This document shows positions 8,127 to 16,142 of a stretch of DNA of 34,288 bases, one piece after another. Position 1 is the first letter of the stretch. Each line of letters begins with the position of its first letter. The notes below the pieces were generated by a model. The model made no database searches and was not told the origin of the DNA. It was given only the letters and a program-made list of their open reading frames with translations. The translations under genes and the position numbers were made by a program. Source of the DNA: Bacteroidota bacterium (GTDB lineage Bacteria > Bacteroidota > Bacteroidia > Flavobacteriales > Flavobacteriaceae); assembly GCA_949487855.1 (NCBI GenBank), contig CATAMV010000001.1, forward strand, positions 1 to 34,288, given 5' to 3'.

Positions 8127-9518
8127 ATGAGCCAATACGATATAATTGTTTTGGGAAGCGGACCTGGCGGTTACGTTACTGCAATTCGCGCTTCCCAGTT
8201 AGGATTCAAAACAGCGGTTATTGAAAAAGAAAGTCTTGGAGGCGTTTGTCTCAATTGGGGGTGTATTCCAACCAAAGCACTAATTAAATCAGCACAAGTT
8301 TTTGAATACCTTCAACACGCCGAAGATTACGGACTTACCGTAAAAGAATACGACAAAGATTTTGATGCTGTTGTAAATCGCAGTCGCTCGGTGGCAGATA
8401 CCATGAGTAAGGGTGTTCAGTTCTTGATGAAGAAAAATAAAATTGATGTGATTTCTGGCTATGGCACATTATTGCCTGGAAAAAAAGTTCACGTTAAATC
8501 CGAAGATGGTAGTGAACAAGAGTTTTCTGCTCAACATATTATTGTTGCAACAGGCGCACGTTCTCGCGAACTTCCAAGCTTGCCACAAGACGGAGTTAAA
8601 GTTATTGGATATCGAAAAGCGATGACTCTTGAAAAACAACCTAAAAGACTTGTGGTTGTAGGTTCTGGTGCCATAGGTGTAGAATTTGCCTATTTCTACA
8701 ATGCCATGGGCACTGAAGTTACCATTATTGAATATCAGTCGCGTATTGTTCCCGTTGAAGATGAAGAGATTTCTAAACAAATGGAACGCTCGTTTAAAAA
8801 AGCTGGCATTAAAGTGTTAACAAATGCCGAGGTTACGGCTGTTGATGTTTCTGGAAAAGACGTTACAGCTACAGTAAAAACAAAAAAGGGAGAAGAAAAA
8901 ATTAGTGCTGATGTGGTGCTTTCTGCCGTGGGAATCAAAACCAATACCGAAAATATCGGGCTTGAAGAAGTCGGTATAGCCACAGATCGTGACAAAATTT
9001 TGGTAAACGATTTTTACCAAACAAATATCCCTGGTTATTATGCAATTGGGGACGTTACAGCGGGACAAGCATTGGCGCATGTTGCATCAGCTGAAGGAAT
9101 TTTATGTGTTGAAAAAATTGCTGGTCAGCACGTTGAACCCTTAGATTATGGAAATATTCCTGGATGTACATACAGTAGTCCAGAAATTGCATCGGTTGGA
9201 CTAACCGAAGCCCAAGCCAAAGAGCAAGGCTACGAAATTAAAGTAGGGAAATTCCCATTTTCTGCTTCTGGTAAAGCACAAGCAAGTGGTACTACCAACG
9301 GATTCATTAAAGTCATCTTTGATGCCAAATACGGGGAATGGCTTGGCTGCCACATGATTGGTGCAGGAGTTACCGATATGATAGCAGAAGCAGTTCTTGG
9401 TCGTAAATTGGAAACTACTGGACACGAAGTTCTCAAAGCAGTTCACCCCCACCCTACCATGAGTGAAGCCATGATGGAAGCCGTTGCAGACGCTTACGAA
9501 GAAGTCATCCACTTATAA
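8127..9518 (+). CDS. lpd: Dihydrolipoyl dehydrogenase
   Basis: This is the E3 flavoprotein of 2-oxoacid dehydrogenase complexes and the glycine cleavage system; it reoxidises dihydrolipoamide with NAD+. The FAD motif GSGPGG is at residues 10-15 and the redox disulfide Cys41/Cys46 in GGVCLNWGC. The second Rossmann motif, VVVGSGAIGVEFAY, is the NAD site, and TNIPGYYAIGD is the second FAD contact. The catalytic His442 and Glu447 are in HPHPTMSE near the C-terminus. Starting at the ATG gives 463 aa, the normal size. No E1 or E2 genes are nearby. It has its own promoter and is followed by a strong terminator, so it is a monocistronic unit. Confidence 0.97.
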   Translation: MSQYDIIVLGSGPGGYVTAIRASQLGFKTAVIEKESLGGVCLNWGCIPTKALIKSAQVFEYLQHAEDYGLTVKEYDKDFDAVVNRSRSVADTMSKGVQFLMKKNKIDVISGYGTLLPGKKVHVKSEDGSEQEFSAQHIIVATGARSRELPSLPQDGVKVIGYRKAMTLEKQPKRLVVVGSGAIGVEFAYFYNAMGTEVTIIEYQSRIVPVEDEEISKQMERSFKKAGIKVLTNAEVTAVDVSGKDVTATVKTKKGEEKISADVVLSAVGIKTNTENIGLEEVGIATDRDKILVNDFYQTNIPGYYAIGDVTAGQALAHVASAEGILCVEKIAGQHVEPLDYGNIPGCTYSSPEIASVGLTEAQAKEQGYEIKVGKFPFSASGKAQASGTTNGFIKVIFDAKYGEWLGCHMIGAGVTDMIAEAVLGRKLETTGHEVLKAVHPHPTMSEAMMEAVADAYEEVIHL

Positions 9519-9540
9519 AATTATATTATACTGATTTTTA

Positions 9541-9572
9541 AAAAGCAGCTTCATAGCTGCTTTTTTATTTTT
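9541..9572 (+). terminator. Rho-independent terminator after lpd
   Basis: AAAAGCAGCT (9541-9550) pairs perfectly with AGCTGCTTTT (9555-9564) around the 4-nt loop TCAT, followed by a T-rich tail to 9572. It lies 22 nt after the lpd stop and is the only clear intrinsic terminator in the window. Confidence 0.9.
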
Positions 9573-9611
9573 TGTATCTTTAATTTTAGTTAACCCTCAA
9601 AACTTACAATT

Positions 9612-10058
9612 ATGGACTGTACAATTTCTAGGCTAAATCAGCTTATAACCAATGCAGAAGTGTATTTGAACGCTACTCACAGACAAAAACTGGCAGCAAA
9701 ACCAAAACCCACACAATGGTCTAAAAAAGAAATTTTAGGTCATTTAATTGATTCTGCACGCTATAACTTAAGGCGATTTACCGAAATCCACATGAAACCA
9801 AATACGTATCAAATTGTTGATTACGAACAAGATAATCTTGTTCTAATTAATGACTATCAGCATGCTGAACCAAAAGACCTTACCATGCTTTGGGTGAGTT
9901 TAAATAAACAAATTATACATGTTATCAAACAACAAACCGAAAAAACATTGCAAACTCAAGCCAAATTACCAAATCAAAAAATAACAAACTTTATCTTTCT
10001 AATAAATGATTACTTAGAGCACACAGAACATCATGTTAAGCAAATTGTTGAAACCTAA
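9612..10058 (+). CDS. DinB-like (DinB_2) family protein
   Basis: A 148-aa four-helix-bundle protein of the DinB/YfiT superfamily. The signature WSKKEILGHLIDSA at 36-49 supplies His44, and YLEHTEHHVKQI near the C-terminus supplies His137 and His140/141, the usual metal-binding triad. Characterised relatives are metal-dependent thiol-transferases or have unknown roles. Nothing in the sequence fixes a substrate. There is no signal peptide. A near-match promoter (TATCTTTA, 9575-9582) lies 29 nt upstream, just after the lpd terminator. The SDR gene follows 33 nt downstream on the same strand. Confidence 0.82.
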   Translation: MDCTISRLNQLITNAEVYLNATHRQKLAAKPKPTQWSKKEILGHLIDSARYNLRRFTEIHMKPNTYQIVDYEQDNLVLINDYQHAEPKDLTMLWVSLNKQIIHVIKQQTEKTLQTQAKLPNQKITNFIFLINDYLEHTEHHVKQIVET

Positions 10059-10091
10059 TCGCTATTTTGCGGCATAATCAAAAGCATCAAA

Positions 10092-10949
10092 ATGGTGAAA
10101 TATATCGTAATTACAGGAGTTTCCACAGGAATTGGACGCGATGCCCTTAGCCTGCTTCACAAAAAAGGTTACAACATTTTTGGCAGCGTTAGAAAAGAAG
10201 CTGACGCAAAGAAACTTTCTGAAAGCTATCCTGAGCGATTTACGCCCCTAATTTTTGATGTCCAAAACCACGATGAAGTGGTAAAAGCAGCAAAAGTGGT
10301 TTTTGAAACATGTGATGTCTTGCATGCGCTCATTAATAACGCTGGAATTGCGGTTCCCGGTCCATTGCAACACATGTCAGAGAAAGATTTTGAACGTCAA
10401 CTTGATATTAATCTCAAATCTGTTAGACGAATCACAAATCTGTTCTTACCCCTTCTAGGCGCTGCGCCCAATTTTAAAAATGTGCCTGGAAGAATTATCA
10501 ATATCAGTTCTATTTCTGGATTGTTTAATTCACCATTTAATGGAGCTTATTCTATTTCAAAACACGCATTGGAAAGCATGACAGATGTTTATCGCAGAGA
10601 GCTGCGACGCTATAACATTAAAGTTGTTGCAATTGAGCCAGGTCCAATACAGACAGCTATTTGGCAAAAAAGCCTAAATAGTATGGATAAATACTCCCAT
10701 ACAGACTACAACGATGTGTTGCAAAAAGCAAATATGATGATTGAAAAATCAGAAAATGCAGCATTGCCTGTTTCCCAGATATCCAATCTTATTTTAAAAT
10801 GCCTAACAACCAGAAATCCGAAAACACGCTATATTGTCCATAAAAACAAGTTACTATTCAAGCTACTCGCTTATTATTTACCTGACAGGCTTGTAGATTG
10901 GTTTATTCATAGGACACTTACACGAGGTAATCGTCATAGGCCAATTTAA
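10092..10949 (+). CDS. Short-chain dehydrogenase/reductase, classical SDR
   Basis: A 285-aa cytoplasmic NAD(P)H-dependent oxidoreductase. The cofactor motif TGVSTGIG is at 8-15, NNAG at 82-85, and the catalytic Ser140 (ISSIS), Tyr153 and Lys157 (YSISK) are all present. An Arg after the first Rossmann strand (GSVRKEADAKKL) suggests NADP preference; this is inference. The C-terminal 50 residues (LLFKLLAYYLPDRLVDW) are hydrophobic-basic, as in SDRs acting on lipophilic substrates such as retinol or steroid-like compounds. The true substrate is unknown. It may be cotranscribed with the DinB-like gene and is convergent with aroQ, 10 nt away. Confidence 0.88.
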   Translation: MVKYIVITGVSTGIGRDALSLLHKKGYNIFGSVRKEADAKKLSESYPERFTPLIFDVQNHDEVVKAAKVVFETCDVLHALINNAGIAVPGPLQHMSEKDFERQLDINLKSVRRITNLFLPLLGAAPNFKNVPGRIINISSISGLFNSPFNGAYSISKHALESMTDVYRRELRRYNIKVVAIEPGPIQTAIWQKSLNSMDKYSHTDYNDVLQKANMMIEKSENAALPVSQISNLILKCLTTRNPKTRYIVHKNKLLFKLLAYYLPDRLVDWFIHRTLTRGNRHRPI

Positions 10950-10959
10950 ATATCAATAA

Positions 10960-11382
10960 TTAACTTTTATCTGTAAAAAACTGCACGGCAAGGGAATAGC
11001 TTTTAAGTCCAAAGCCTAAAATAAGCCCTTTGACATGTGGTGTAAGATATGATGTATGGCGAAAATCTTCACGTGCAAAAGTGTTAGAAATATGTACTTC
11101 AATTACAGGGGTTTCAATAGCTTTAATCGCATCGCCAAGCCCAACAGAGGTATGCGTGTATGCACCTGCATTTAAAATAATCCCGTCGCTAGAAAACCCA
11201 TATTTATGAAGTGCATCTATGAGTTCTCCCTCAATATTTGATTGTACGTAATGAAACGTACATGCTGGAAACTGCTTTTTAAGCGTAACTAAATAAGCTT
11301 CAAAGCCCTGTGATCCGTAAATTTCGGGTTCGCGTTTTCCCAGTAAGTTCAAATTTGGACCGTTAATGATGGTAAGTTCCAT
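10960..11382 (-). CDS. aroQ: 3-dehydroquinate dehydratase, type II
   Basis: This enzyme converts 3-dehydroquinate to 3-dehydroshikimate in the shikimate pathway and forms dodecamers in the cytoplasm. It begins ELTIINGPNLNLLGKREPE. The catalytic Tyr22 is in EIYG, Asn71 in NAGAYTH, His97 in EVHISN and Arg108 in EDFRHTS. At 140 aa the length is exact for type II enzymes. The ATG at 11382 is supported by a promoter element 13 nt upstream. It is divergent from xerD over a 55-bp gap. Confidence 0.97.
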   Translation of the reverse strand: MELTIINGPNLNLLGKREPEIYGSQGFEAYLVTLKKQFPACTFHYVQSNIEGELIDALHKYGFSSDGIILNAGAYTHTSVGLGDAIKAIETPVIEVHISNTFAREDFRHTSYLTPHVKGLILGFGLKSYSLAVQFFTDKS

Positions 11383-11395
11383 ATTAAAATTTGTT

Positions 11396-11403
11396 CAAAA
11401 CTA
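11396..11403 (-). promoter_or_regulatory. TAnnTTTG element of aroQ
   Basis: TAGTTTTG on the minus strand (11403-11396) ends 13 nt before the aroQ ATG. A TTG lies 16 nt upstream of it as a possible short-spaced -33. It faces away from the xerD element only 23 bp away, so the two promoters overlap. Confidence 0.55.
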
Positions 11404-11426
11404 AGAAACTCTTGGGAATCAATATG

Positions 11427-11434
11427 TATTTTTG
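11427..11434 (+). promoter_or_regulatory. TAnnTTTG element of xerD
   Basis: TATTTTTG ends just 3 nt before the xerD ATG at 11438. By the Bacteroidota -7 geometry, transcription would start at or next to the A of the ATG, giving a leaderless mRNA. An in-frame TTG at 11432 lies inside the element and is not a credible start. Confidence 0.6.
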
Positions 11435-11437
11435 GGT

Positions 11438-12328
11438 ATGCAATGGAAAAAAGCCATAGAGGATTATTCTTTTCACCTACGCTTAGAGCAAGGGTTGTCC
11501 GAAAATACCATTGAAAGTTACCAGTTTGATGTAAACAGATTAGCAAACTATTGCAAGAAGTTACAATCGAAAATTTCGCCTATTTCGTTAAAAGCAGACA
11601 TGCTCAAAGACTTTGTATTTGAACTTTCTAAGGAGGTACAACCCCCGACGCAGTCTAGAATTGTATCAGGGATAAAGGGGTTCTTTACATATTTACAACT
11701 AGAGGGGTATAGAAATGACAATCCCACGCAGCTTTTAGAACTTCCAAAAATTCGAAAAACCTTCCCAGATACGTTATCAACAGATGAAGTGGACGGGCTG
11801 ATAGCTGGAATTGATCGCAAGAGCAAACATGCATTCCGAAACCGCTGTATGTTAGAACTACTTTACAGTTGTGGACTTCGTGTAAGCGAACTCACGCAAC
11901 TCAATAAATCTGATTTGTTTTTTGAAAAAGGCTTGATTCGTGTCCGTGGAAAGGGCGATAAACTGCGATGGGTACCTGTGGCTGAAAGCACCACAAAACT
12001 TATTCACGAATACATCAAAAAAAAGCAAAAGGTAATAAAAGGGTTTGAAGACAGGTTGTTTTTGAATAATAGAGGAAAAGAACTCACACGTAATATGGTG
12101 TTTACTATTGTTAAAAAAGCGGCTCTGCTTGCCAACATAAACAAGAAAGTTAGCCCACATACTTTACGTCATTCGTTTGCTACACATTTGGTAGAAAATG
12201 GTGCTGACATTCAACTAGTACAACACATGATGGGACACGCAAGTATCACCACTACTGAAAGGTATATCCACATGAGTCAACGCCATTTAAAAGAGGCAAT
12301 TGCAAAGTTTCATCCACGAGCAAACTAG
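11438..12328 (+). CDS. xerD: Site-specific tyrosine recombinase XerD
   Basis: A 296-aa tyrosine recombinase that, as XerC/XerD-type enzymes do, resolves chromosome dimers at dif. The N-terminal SAM-like core-binding domain (HLRLEQGLSENTIESYQFD) is followed by the catalytic domain with Arg148 (GLRVSEL), Lys172 (RGKGDK), His241 and Arg244 (HTLRH), His267 (MGHAS) and nucleophile Tyr276 (TERYIH). All six catalytic positions are intact. Its size and housekeeping context argue against a phage or integron integrase. It could be the XerC rather than the XerD member; no dif-like site was identified. Its stop overlaps the convergent response regulator stop by 4 nt. Confidence 0.93.
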   Translation: MQWKKAIEDYSFHLRLEQGLSENTIESYQFDVNRLANYCKKLQSKISPISLKADMLKDFVFELSKEVQPPTQSRIVSGIKGFFTYLQLEGYRNDNPTQLLELPKIRKTFPDTLSTDEVDGLIAGIDRKSKHAFRNRCMLELLYSCGLRVSELTQLNKSDLFFEKGLIRVRGKGDKLRWVPVAESTTKLIHEYIKKKQKVIKGFEDRLFLNNRGKELTRNMVFTIVKKAALLANINKKVSPHTLRHSFATHLVENGADIQLVQHMMGHASITTTERYIHMSQRHLKEAIAKFHPRAN

Positions 12329-13029
12329 GATACTGTCATTCGGAAACCCTCGCCGTGAATGTTACTAATCACAATTGAAGGGTCGTCTTTAAGGTGTTTG
12401 CGTAGTTTTGCAATGTACACGTCCATAGAACGAGAAGTAAAATATGTATCGTCTTTCCATATTTTTTTTAACGCAAGTTCTCTAGGCATTAAGTCGTTTA
12501 GGTGTAACGCCAATAGTTGTAGTAACGATCCCTCTTTGGGCGATAACTTTATAGGCGGTGCTGCTTCGAATGAAAGTTCTCGTAGTTTGGCATTAAATTT
12601 AAATTTACCAATCGTAAAAAGATGTTCTGCTTTATCAAGATTTATCACATTTTGTTCCATACGATGAAACATAGCCTTCATTTTTAACAACAAAACATCG
12701 GAATCAAATGGCTTAGTGAGGTAATCATCTGCACCCAAATTATATCCTTTTACCACGTCGTCTTTCATCGATTTGGCAGTTAGAAAAATAATGGGAACGA
12801 TGCTGTTTGCTCTTCGAATTTCTTTGGCTAATGTGAACCCATCTTTATAGGGCATCATCACATCAAGTAAACAAATATCAAATGTGTTTTTGTTAAACTT
12901 TTCTATGCCTTCTACTCCATTACGAGCTAAAACAACGTCGTAGTCGTTAAGCTCTAAATAATCACGAAGTATAAAACCAAAATTTTGATCATCTTCAACC
13001 AGTAAAACCTTTTTCTTTGAAGTTATCAT
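12325..13029 (-). CDS. OmpR-family response regulator (RprY-like)
   Basis: A 234-aa two-component regulator. The receiver domain (about 1-120) has the acidic pocket VEDD at 11-14, phospho-acceptor Asp56 in CLLDVMMP and Lys106 in FLTAKSMKDD. The C-terminal winged-helix DNA-binding domain (about 130-232) ends with RSMDVYIAKLRKHL and IHGEGFRM, as in OmpR/PhoB proteins. It resembles the Bacteroidota RprY type. The ATG overlaps the kinase stop by 4 nt, so the pair is coupled and almost certainly cognate. Its target genes cannot be read from this window. Confidence 0.93.
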   Translation of the reverse strand: MITSKKKVLLVEDDQNFGFILRDYLELNDYDVVLARNGVEGIEKFNKNTFDICLLDVMMPYKDGFTLAKEIRRANSIVPIIFLTAKSMKDDVVKGYNLGADDYLTKPFDSDVLLLKMKAMFHRMEQNVINLDKAEHLFTIGKFKFNAKLRELSFEAAPPIKLSPKEGSLLQLLALHLNDLMPRELALKKIWKDDTYFTSRSMDVYIAKLRKHLKDDPSIVISNIHGEGFRMTVS

Positions 13030-14615
13030 AATGCGTGTTTAAGTGGAAATTGTACAGTGAAGGTACTTCCTTTATTGGGTTGGCTTTGAACAGAAATCGT
13101 GCCATTGTGTAATTCCACAATACGCTTTACATAAGACAATCCTAATCCATGGCCTTTTACATTGTGTATGTTTCCAGATTCTTCTCTGTAAAATCGATCA
13201 AAAACTTTGCGTTTAACGTTGCCGCTCATACCAATACCTTTGTCTTGAATTTCAACAGTAAAAGCATCTTCAGAAATAGATGTAGTTATATTAATTTCTA
13301 CTACATCTTCAGAATACTTAATGGCATTTTCAAGTAGGTTTACCCAAACATTTGTCATGTGAGACTCGGACATGGTAAGTTTAACTTGCATTGGATCAAA
13401 AGACACACAAAGTGTTCCCTCATTTTGATCAATAAGTAAACGAACATGTTCAATAGCTGTTTTAATGGGTATATGTGGGTCTATTTCGGAAGTTGTAAGT
13501 TCAAGCTCCTGCTTGTCCAGTCTAGATATTTGCAACACGTTTTCTACCTGAGTATTCATACGCCTACTCTCGTCTCGAATAAGCCCCAGGTATTGTGTAA
13601 CCTTATCGGGCTTTTTGGCAATAGCAGAAGTAGCAAGTGCGTCTAACGCGAGTTGAATTGTTGCAATAGGTGTTTTGAACTCGTGCGTCATGTTATTGAT
13701 AAAATCTGATTTTATGTCGGAAATTTTCTTTTGCTTAAAAGCTTGTAACAATGTTATTGCAAACACACCAATTAAGATCAAGGTAAAAAAAACAGAGAGG
13801 GCAATAGAGTTCAAAACAGATGAACGTAAAAAGGCACTCTTATCAGGAAAGATTAATCTTAACTCATAACTGCTATCCCCATTTATATCAACGAAAAGAG
13901 GGGTTTTATATGTGGTGTTGTTAATATTTTGCAGAAATAAATCCGTTCCAAGACCAGACATGCGATTCCCTTCAAAAACTCGAAACTCGAAGTTTGCATC
14001 GATATCACGAAGCAATAATTCTTGACCTAATAAAAGCTCTAATTCGAAAGTACCAACACGTTTTTCGATTGATTTATTGGCTGCAATATCCATAAAAATA
14101 CTCTCGTACTTTGCTTTATCCATAGACGATAACCGCTCGATTCGCTGTATTCGCTCTGCCGATGACATCCGATTAATGGAACCTTCCACATCCTCCTCCA
14201 GAACCGTTGTTGCCTTGATACTTCGATAATCTAAAATTGGGGTAGAATCTGAGGAAGCAGGGTCATATAGATCTGGGAAAATCCCATAGGTGTCTTCAAT
14301 GATTCCACTCGAAACCAACAATGTTTTATTCTCCTCTGAGGTTCTGTCAATATATTGAAAAACTTCTGTTAGCTGTGATTCTTTTGGAGAACCAATGCTA
14401 TCCATTAATTTTTGAGTAGCAGCAATGTAATCACGTAATTCACGCTCTTTTATTTGATCTGAAACAGAGGCCAATGCATTATTGACACTCAACGAAAACT
14501 GGCGATCGCGATTGTTTAGGTTGGTTTGAATCCAAAATGTTTGTACTATGATGATTCCCAAAAGGGATAATCCCATAAAAACTATCAATAGTGTGAAAAG
14601 ATTTTTTCTCATCAA
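13026..14615 (-). CDS. Sensor histidine kinase (RprX-like)
   Basis: A 529-aa inner-membrane kinase. Transmembrane helix 1 is about 7-29 and helix 2 about 268-292, enclosing a periplasmic domain of about 240 residues that I cannot assign to a known sensor fold. There is no HAMP-like domain of normal length after helix 2. The phospho-acceptor His311 lies in MTHEFKTPIATI. The ATPase domain has the N box NLLENAIKYSED (about 425-436), the G1 box DKGIGM and the G2 box GHGLGLSYV. It is wedged between coaE and the response regulator with ATGA overlaps on both sides (14612-14615 and 13026-13029). Confidence 0.93.
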   Translation of the reverse strand: MMRKNLFTLLIVFMGLSLLGIIIVQTFWIQTNLNNRDRQFSLSVNNALASVSDQIKERELRDYIAATQKLMDSIGSPKESQLTEVFQYIDRTSEENKTLLVSSGIIEDTYGIFPDLYDPASSDSTPILDYRSIKATTVLEEDVEGSINRMSSAERIQRIERLSSMDKAKYESIFMDIAANKSIEKRVGTFELELLLGQELLLRDIDANFEFRVFEGNRMSGLGTDLFLQNINNTTYKTPLFVDINGDSSYELRLIFPDKSAFLRSSVLNSIALSVFFTLILIGVFAITLLQAFKQKKISDIKSDFINNMTHEFKTPIATIQLALDALATSAIAKKPDKVTQYLGLIRDESRRMNTQVENVLQISRLDKQELELTTSEIDPHIPIKTAIEHVRLLIDQNEGTLCVSFDPMQVKLTMSESHMTNVWVNLLENAIKYSEDVVEINITTSISEDAFTVEIQDKGIGMSGNVKRKVFDRFYREESGNIHNVKGHGLGLSYVKRIVELHNGTISVQSQPNKGSTFTVQFPLKHAL

Positions 14616-15199
14616 TTTGAGTTTTTAAGCAACTTTTCATGCAAGGCTTTCACTTGAGATATTGTGTTGCTAAGTTCGATGTTTTCAATCACAAAATCAG
14701 CGAGAGCTACTTTTTGTTCATCAGTCCACTGGTTTGAAATACGAGCCTGAACAGCATCTTCAGAAACATTGTCTCTATTTTGTACGCGTTGAATACGTTT
14801 TTTTTCTGGTGCTGTGATCAAAATAACACCATCAAATCGCCCTTGCGCATTTAACTCAAAAACAATAGGGAATTCATAAATGGTGTAAGGAGCATTTTGT
14901 TTGGCTTGCCATTTTGTATATGCCGCTTTAGCAGCAGGATGTACCTCCTTATTTAACTTATCTAATTTTACTTTATCATTAAAAACCTGTTCCGCAATCC
15001 ACTTCCTGTTAAGGATTCCATCATTGTAAGCAGATTTTCCGAAAAGGGCTTTGATTTTTTTCTTTACTTCAGGGTTATGTTGCATCACATATTTGGCAGA
15101 ATCGTCGGCGGAAAAAGTGGGTACGTCCATTTTTTTAAACAATTCAAGAATAGTGGACTTACCACTGCCAATGCCACCAGTTAGTACATAATGTTTCAT
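14612..15199 (-). CDS. coaE: Dephospho-CoA kinase
   Basis: CoaE carries out the last step of coenzyme A synthesis, ATP-dependent phosphorylation of the 3'-hydroxyl of dephospho-CoA. The P-loop GGIGSGKST is at 8-16, followed by the CoaE features FSADDSAKYV (about 29-38) and YTIYEFPIVFEL with RVQNRDNVSEDAVQARI in the lid. At 195 aa it is standard. Translation is coupled to ybbR upstream and to the kinase gene downstream by 4-nt overlaps. The other CoA gene of the window, coaBC, is in a separate unit. Confidence 0.96.
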   Translation of the reverse strand: MKHYVLTGGIGSGKSTILELFKKMDVPTFSADDSAKYVMQHNPEVKKKIKALFGKSAYNDGILNRKWIAEQVFNDKVKLDKLNKEVHPAAKAAYTKWQAKQNAPYTIYEFPIVFELNAQGRFDGVILITAPEKKRIQRVQNRDNVSEDAVQARISNQWTDEQKVALADFVIENIELSNTISQVKALHEKLLKNSN

Positions 15200-16140
15200 T
15201 CTACTATAAAATATGTAACTGTTGGTGGTTCAATTGATAATTTTTTAGCAGCAATGGGTAACCCAGTAATTTGTACCGAAAGCTGTCCAGAAGGCGTTTT
15301 CTCAAAAAAGGCGGTTGCACTTAATGCTGACGCATCAAAAGCACGAAGCGAACTTAAAGGTGCAGCAAATTTAATTTCAACCGACTTTGGCGTGAGGTTA
15401 ACATTGATCTTTTCTGGTGTATTAATCAATTTGACCGACACTAATAGAGAAACATCAGAATACCTATCTACACTTCCACTAACCTCTATGCTAGTTGTAT
15501 CCCAATTTGCTGATTGAGCTATCGAATCCAATAAAGTTGCTTTTAGAGAGAAATCTTCTCTAATGGGTTTCCCCGGTACTAACTCAAAGATCGCTTGGTC
15601 TAATTTTTCCAAAATTGCTTTACTACCAAAAGCAGTTATCGTATCTGTACTAAATGATAATGGCGAAATGAGCTGATAACCCTCTTCAAACTGTGGTAAA
15701 TCTGATAACGCTGGAGAAAATGATTTCTTTACAGCTTGCACTATCGGTAATAAAATAGCATTGGGAACAAACCGGGTGATTTGACTTGAGCTGCTGTAAA
15801 CCTCATTATATTTGTTCAATAAATAGTCTGAATGGAGTGTAGGTTTTTCAATTTCCTTTATGGGCAATTCACTAACCAACAACAAAACCCTGCGGGGAAA
15901 TATTCTTCGATATAAAATAGAAAAGCCTGTGCTTGTAACTCGTGCGGGAACTTCTACACGTGAGGCTGACAACACAAAATCGTTAGAATCTGACTGCAAT
16001 TCAAATTGCACAGGAACAGTGGCTGTATAGTTTTCTGAAAGCGTACTTAAGGTCCAAATAACAGCAGCGAACACCAAAAACAATATTCCTTGTTTTGAGC
16101 CTAAAAATCTCTTCTTAGATGTTCGTTGCCGTATGGGCAT
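15196..16140 (-). CDS. YbbR-like domain protein
   Basis: A 314-aa membrane-anchored protein. The basic N-terminus (PIRQRTSKKRFLGSKQ) precedes one transmembrane helix at about 18-36, leaving the rest outside the cytoplasm. The extracytoplasmic part contains YbbR-type beta repeats, with characteristic stretches such as YTATVPVQFELQ, AFGSKAILEKLDQ and DRYSDVSLLVSVKLIN. YbbR (CdaR) proteins regulate the cyclic-di-AMP cyclase in Firmicutes. No cyclase is nearby here, so the role is open. It begins 2 nt after fabI ends and overlaps coaE by 4 nt. Confidence 0.82.
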   Translation of the reverse strand: MPIRQRTSKKRFLGSKQGILFLVFAAVIWTLSTLSENYTATVPVQFELQSDSNDFVLSASRVEVPARVTSTGFSILYRRIFPRRVLLLVSELPIKEIEKPTLHSDYLLNKYNEVYSSSSQITRFVPNAILLPIVQAVKKSFSPALSDLPQFEEGYQLISPLSFSTDTITAFGSKAILEKLDQAIFELVPGKPIREDFSLKATLLDSIAQSANWDTTSIEVSGSVDRYSDVSLLVSVKLINTPEKINVNLTPKSVEIKFAAPLSSLRAFDASALSATAFFEKTPSGQLSVQITGLPIAAKKLSIEPPTVTYFIVE

Positions 16141-16142
16141 AC

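Noticed and set aside
8469-9512. Minus-strand open frames opposite lpd
   Set aside because: Several frames of 66-103 codons exist on the opposite strand, but they are Phe/Ser/Asn/Cys-rich, overlap one another and mirror the codon pattern of lpd. They are antisense shadows. The same applies to open frames opposite lon, prmC, ligA and mltG.
11438-12328. Integrase of a mobile element or integron
   Set aside because: The tyrosine recombinase has XerD size and sequence and lies between housekeeping genes, with no attachment repeats, cargo genes or phage genes nearby.
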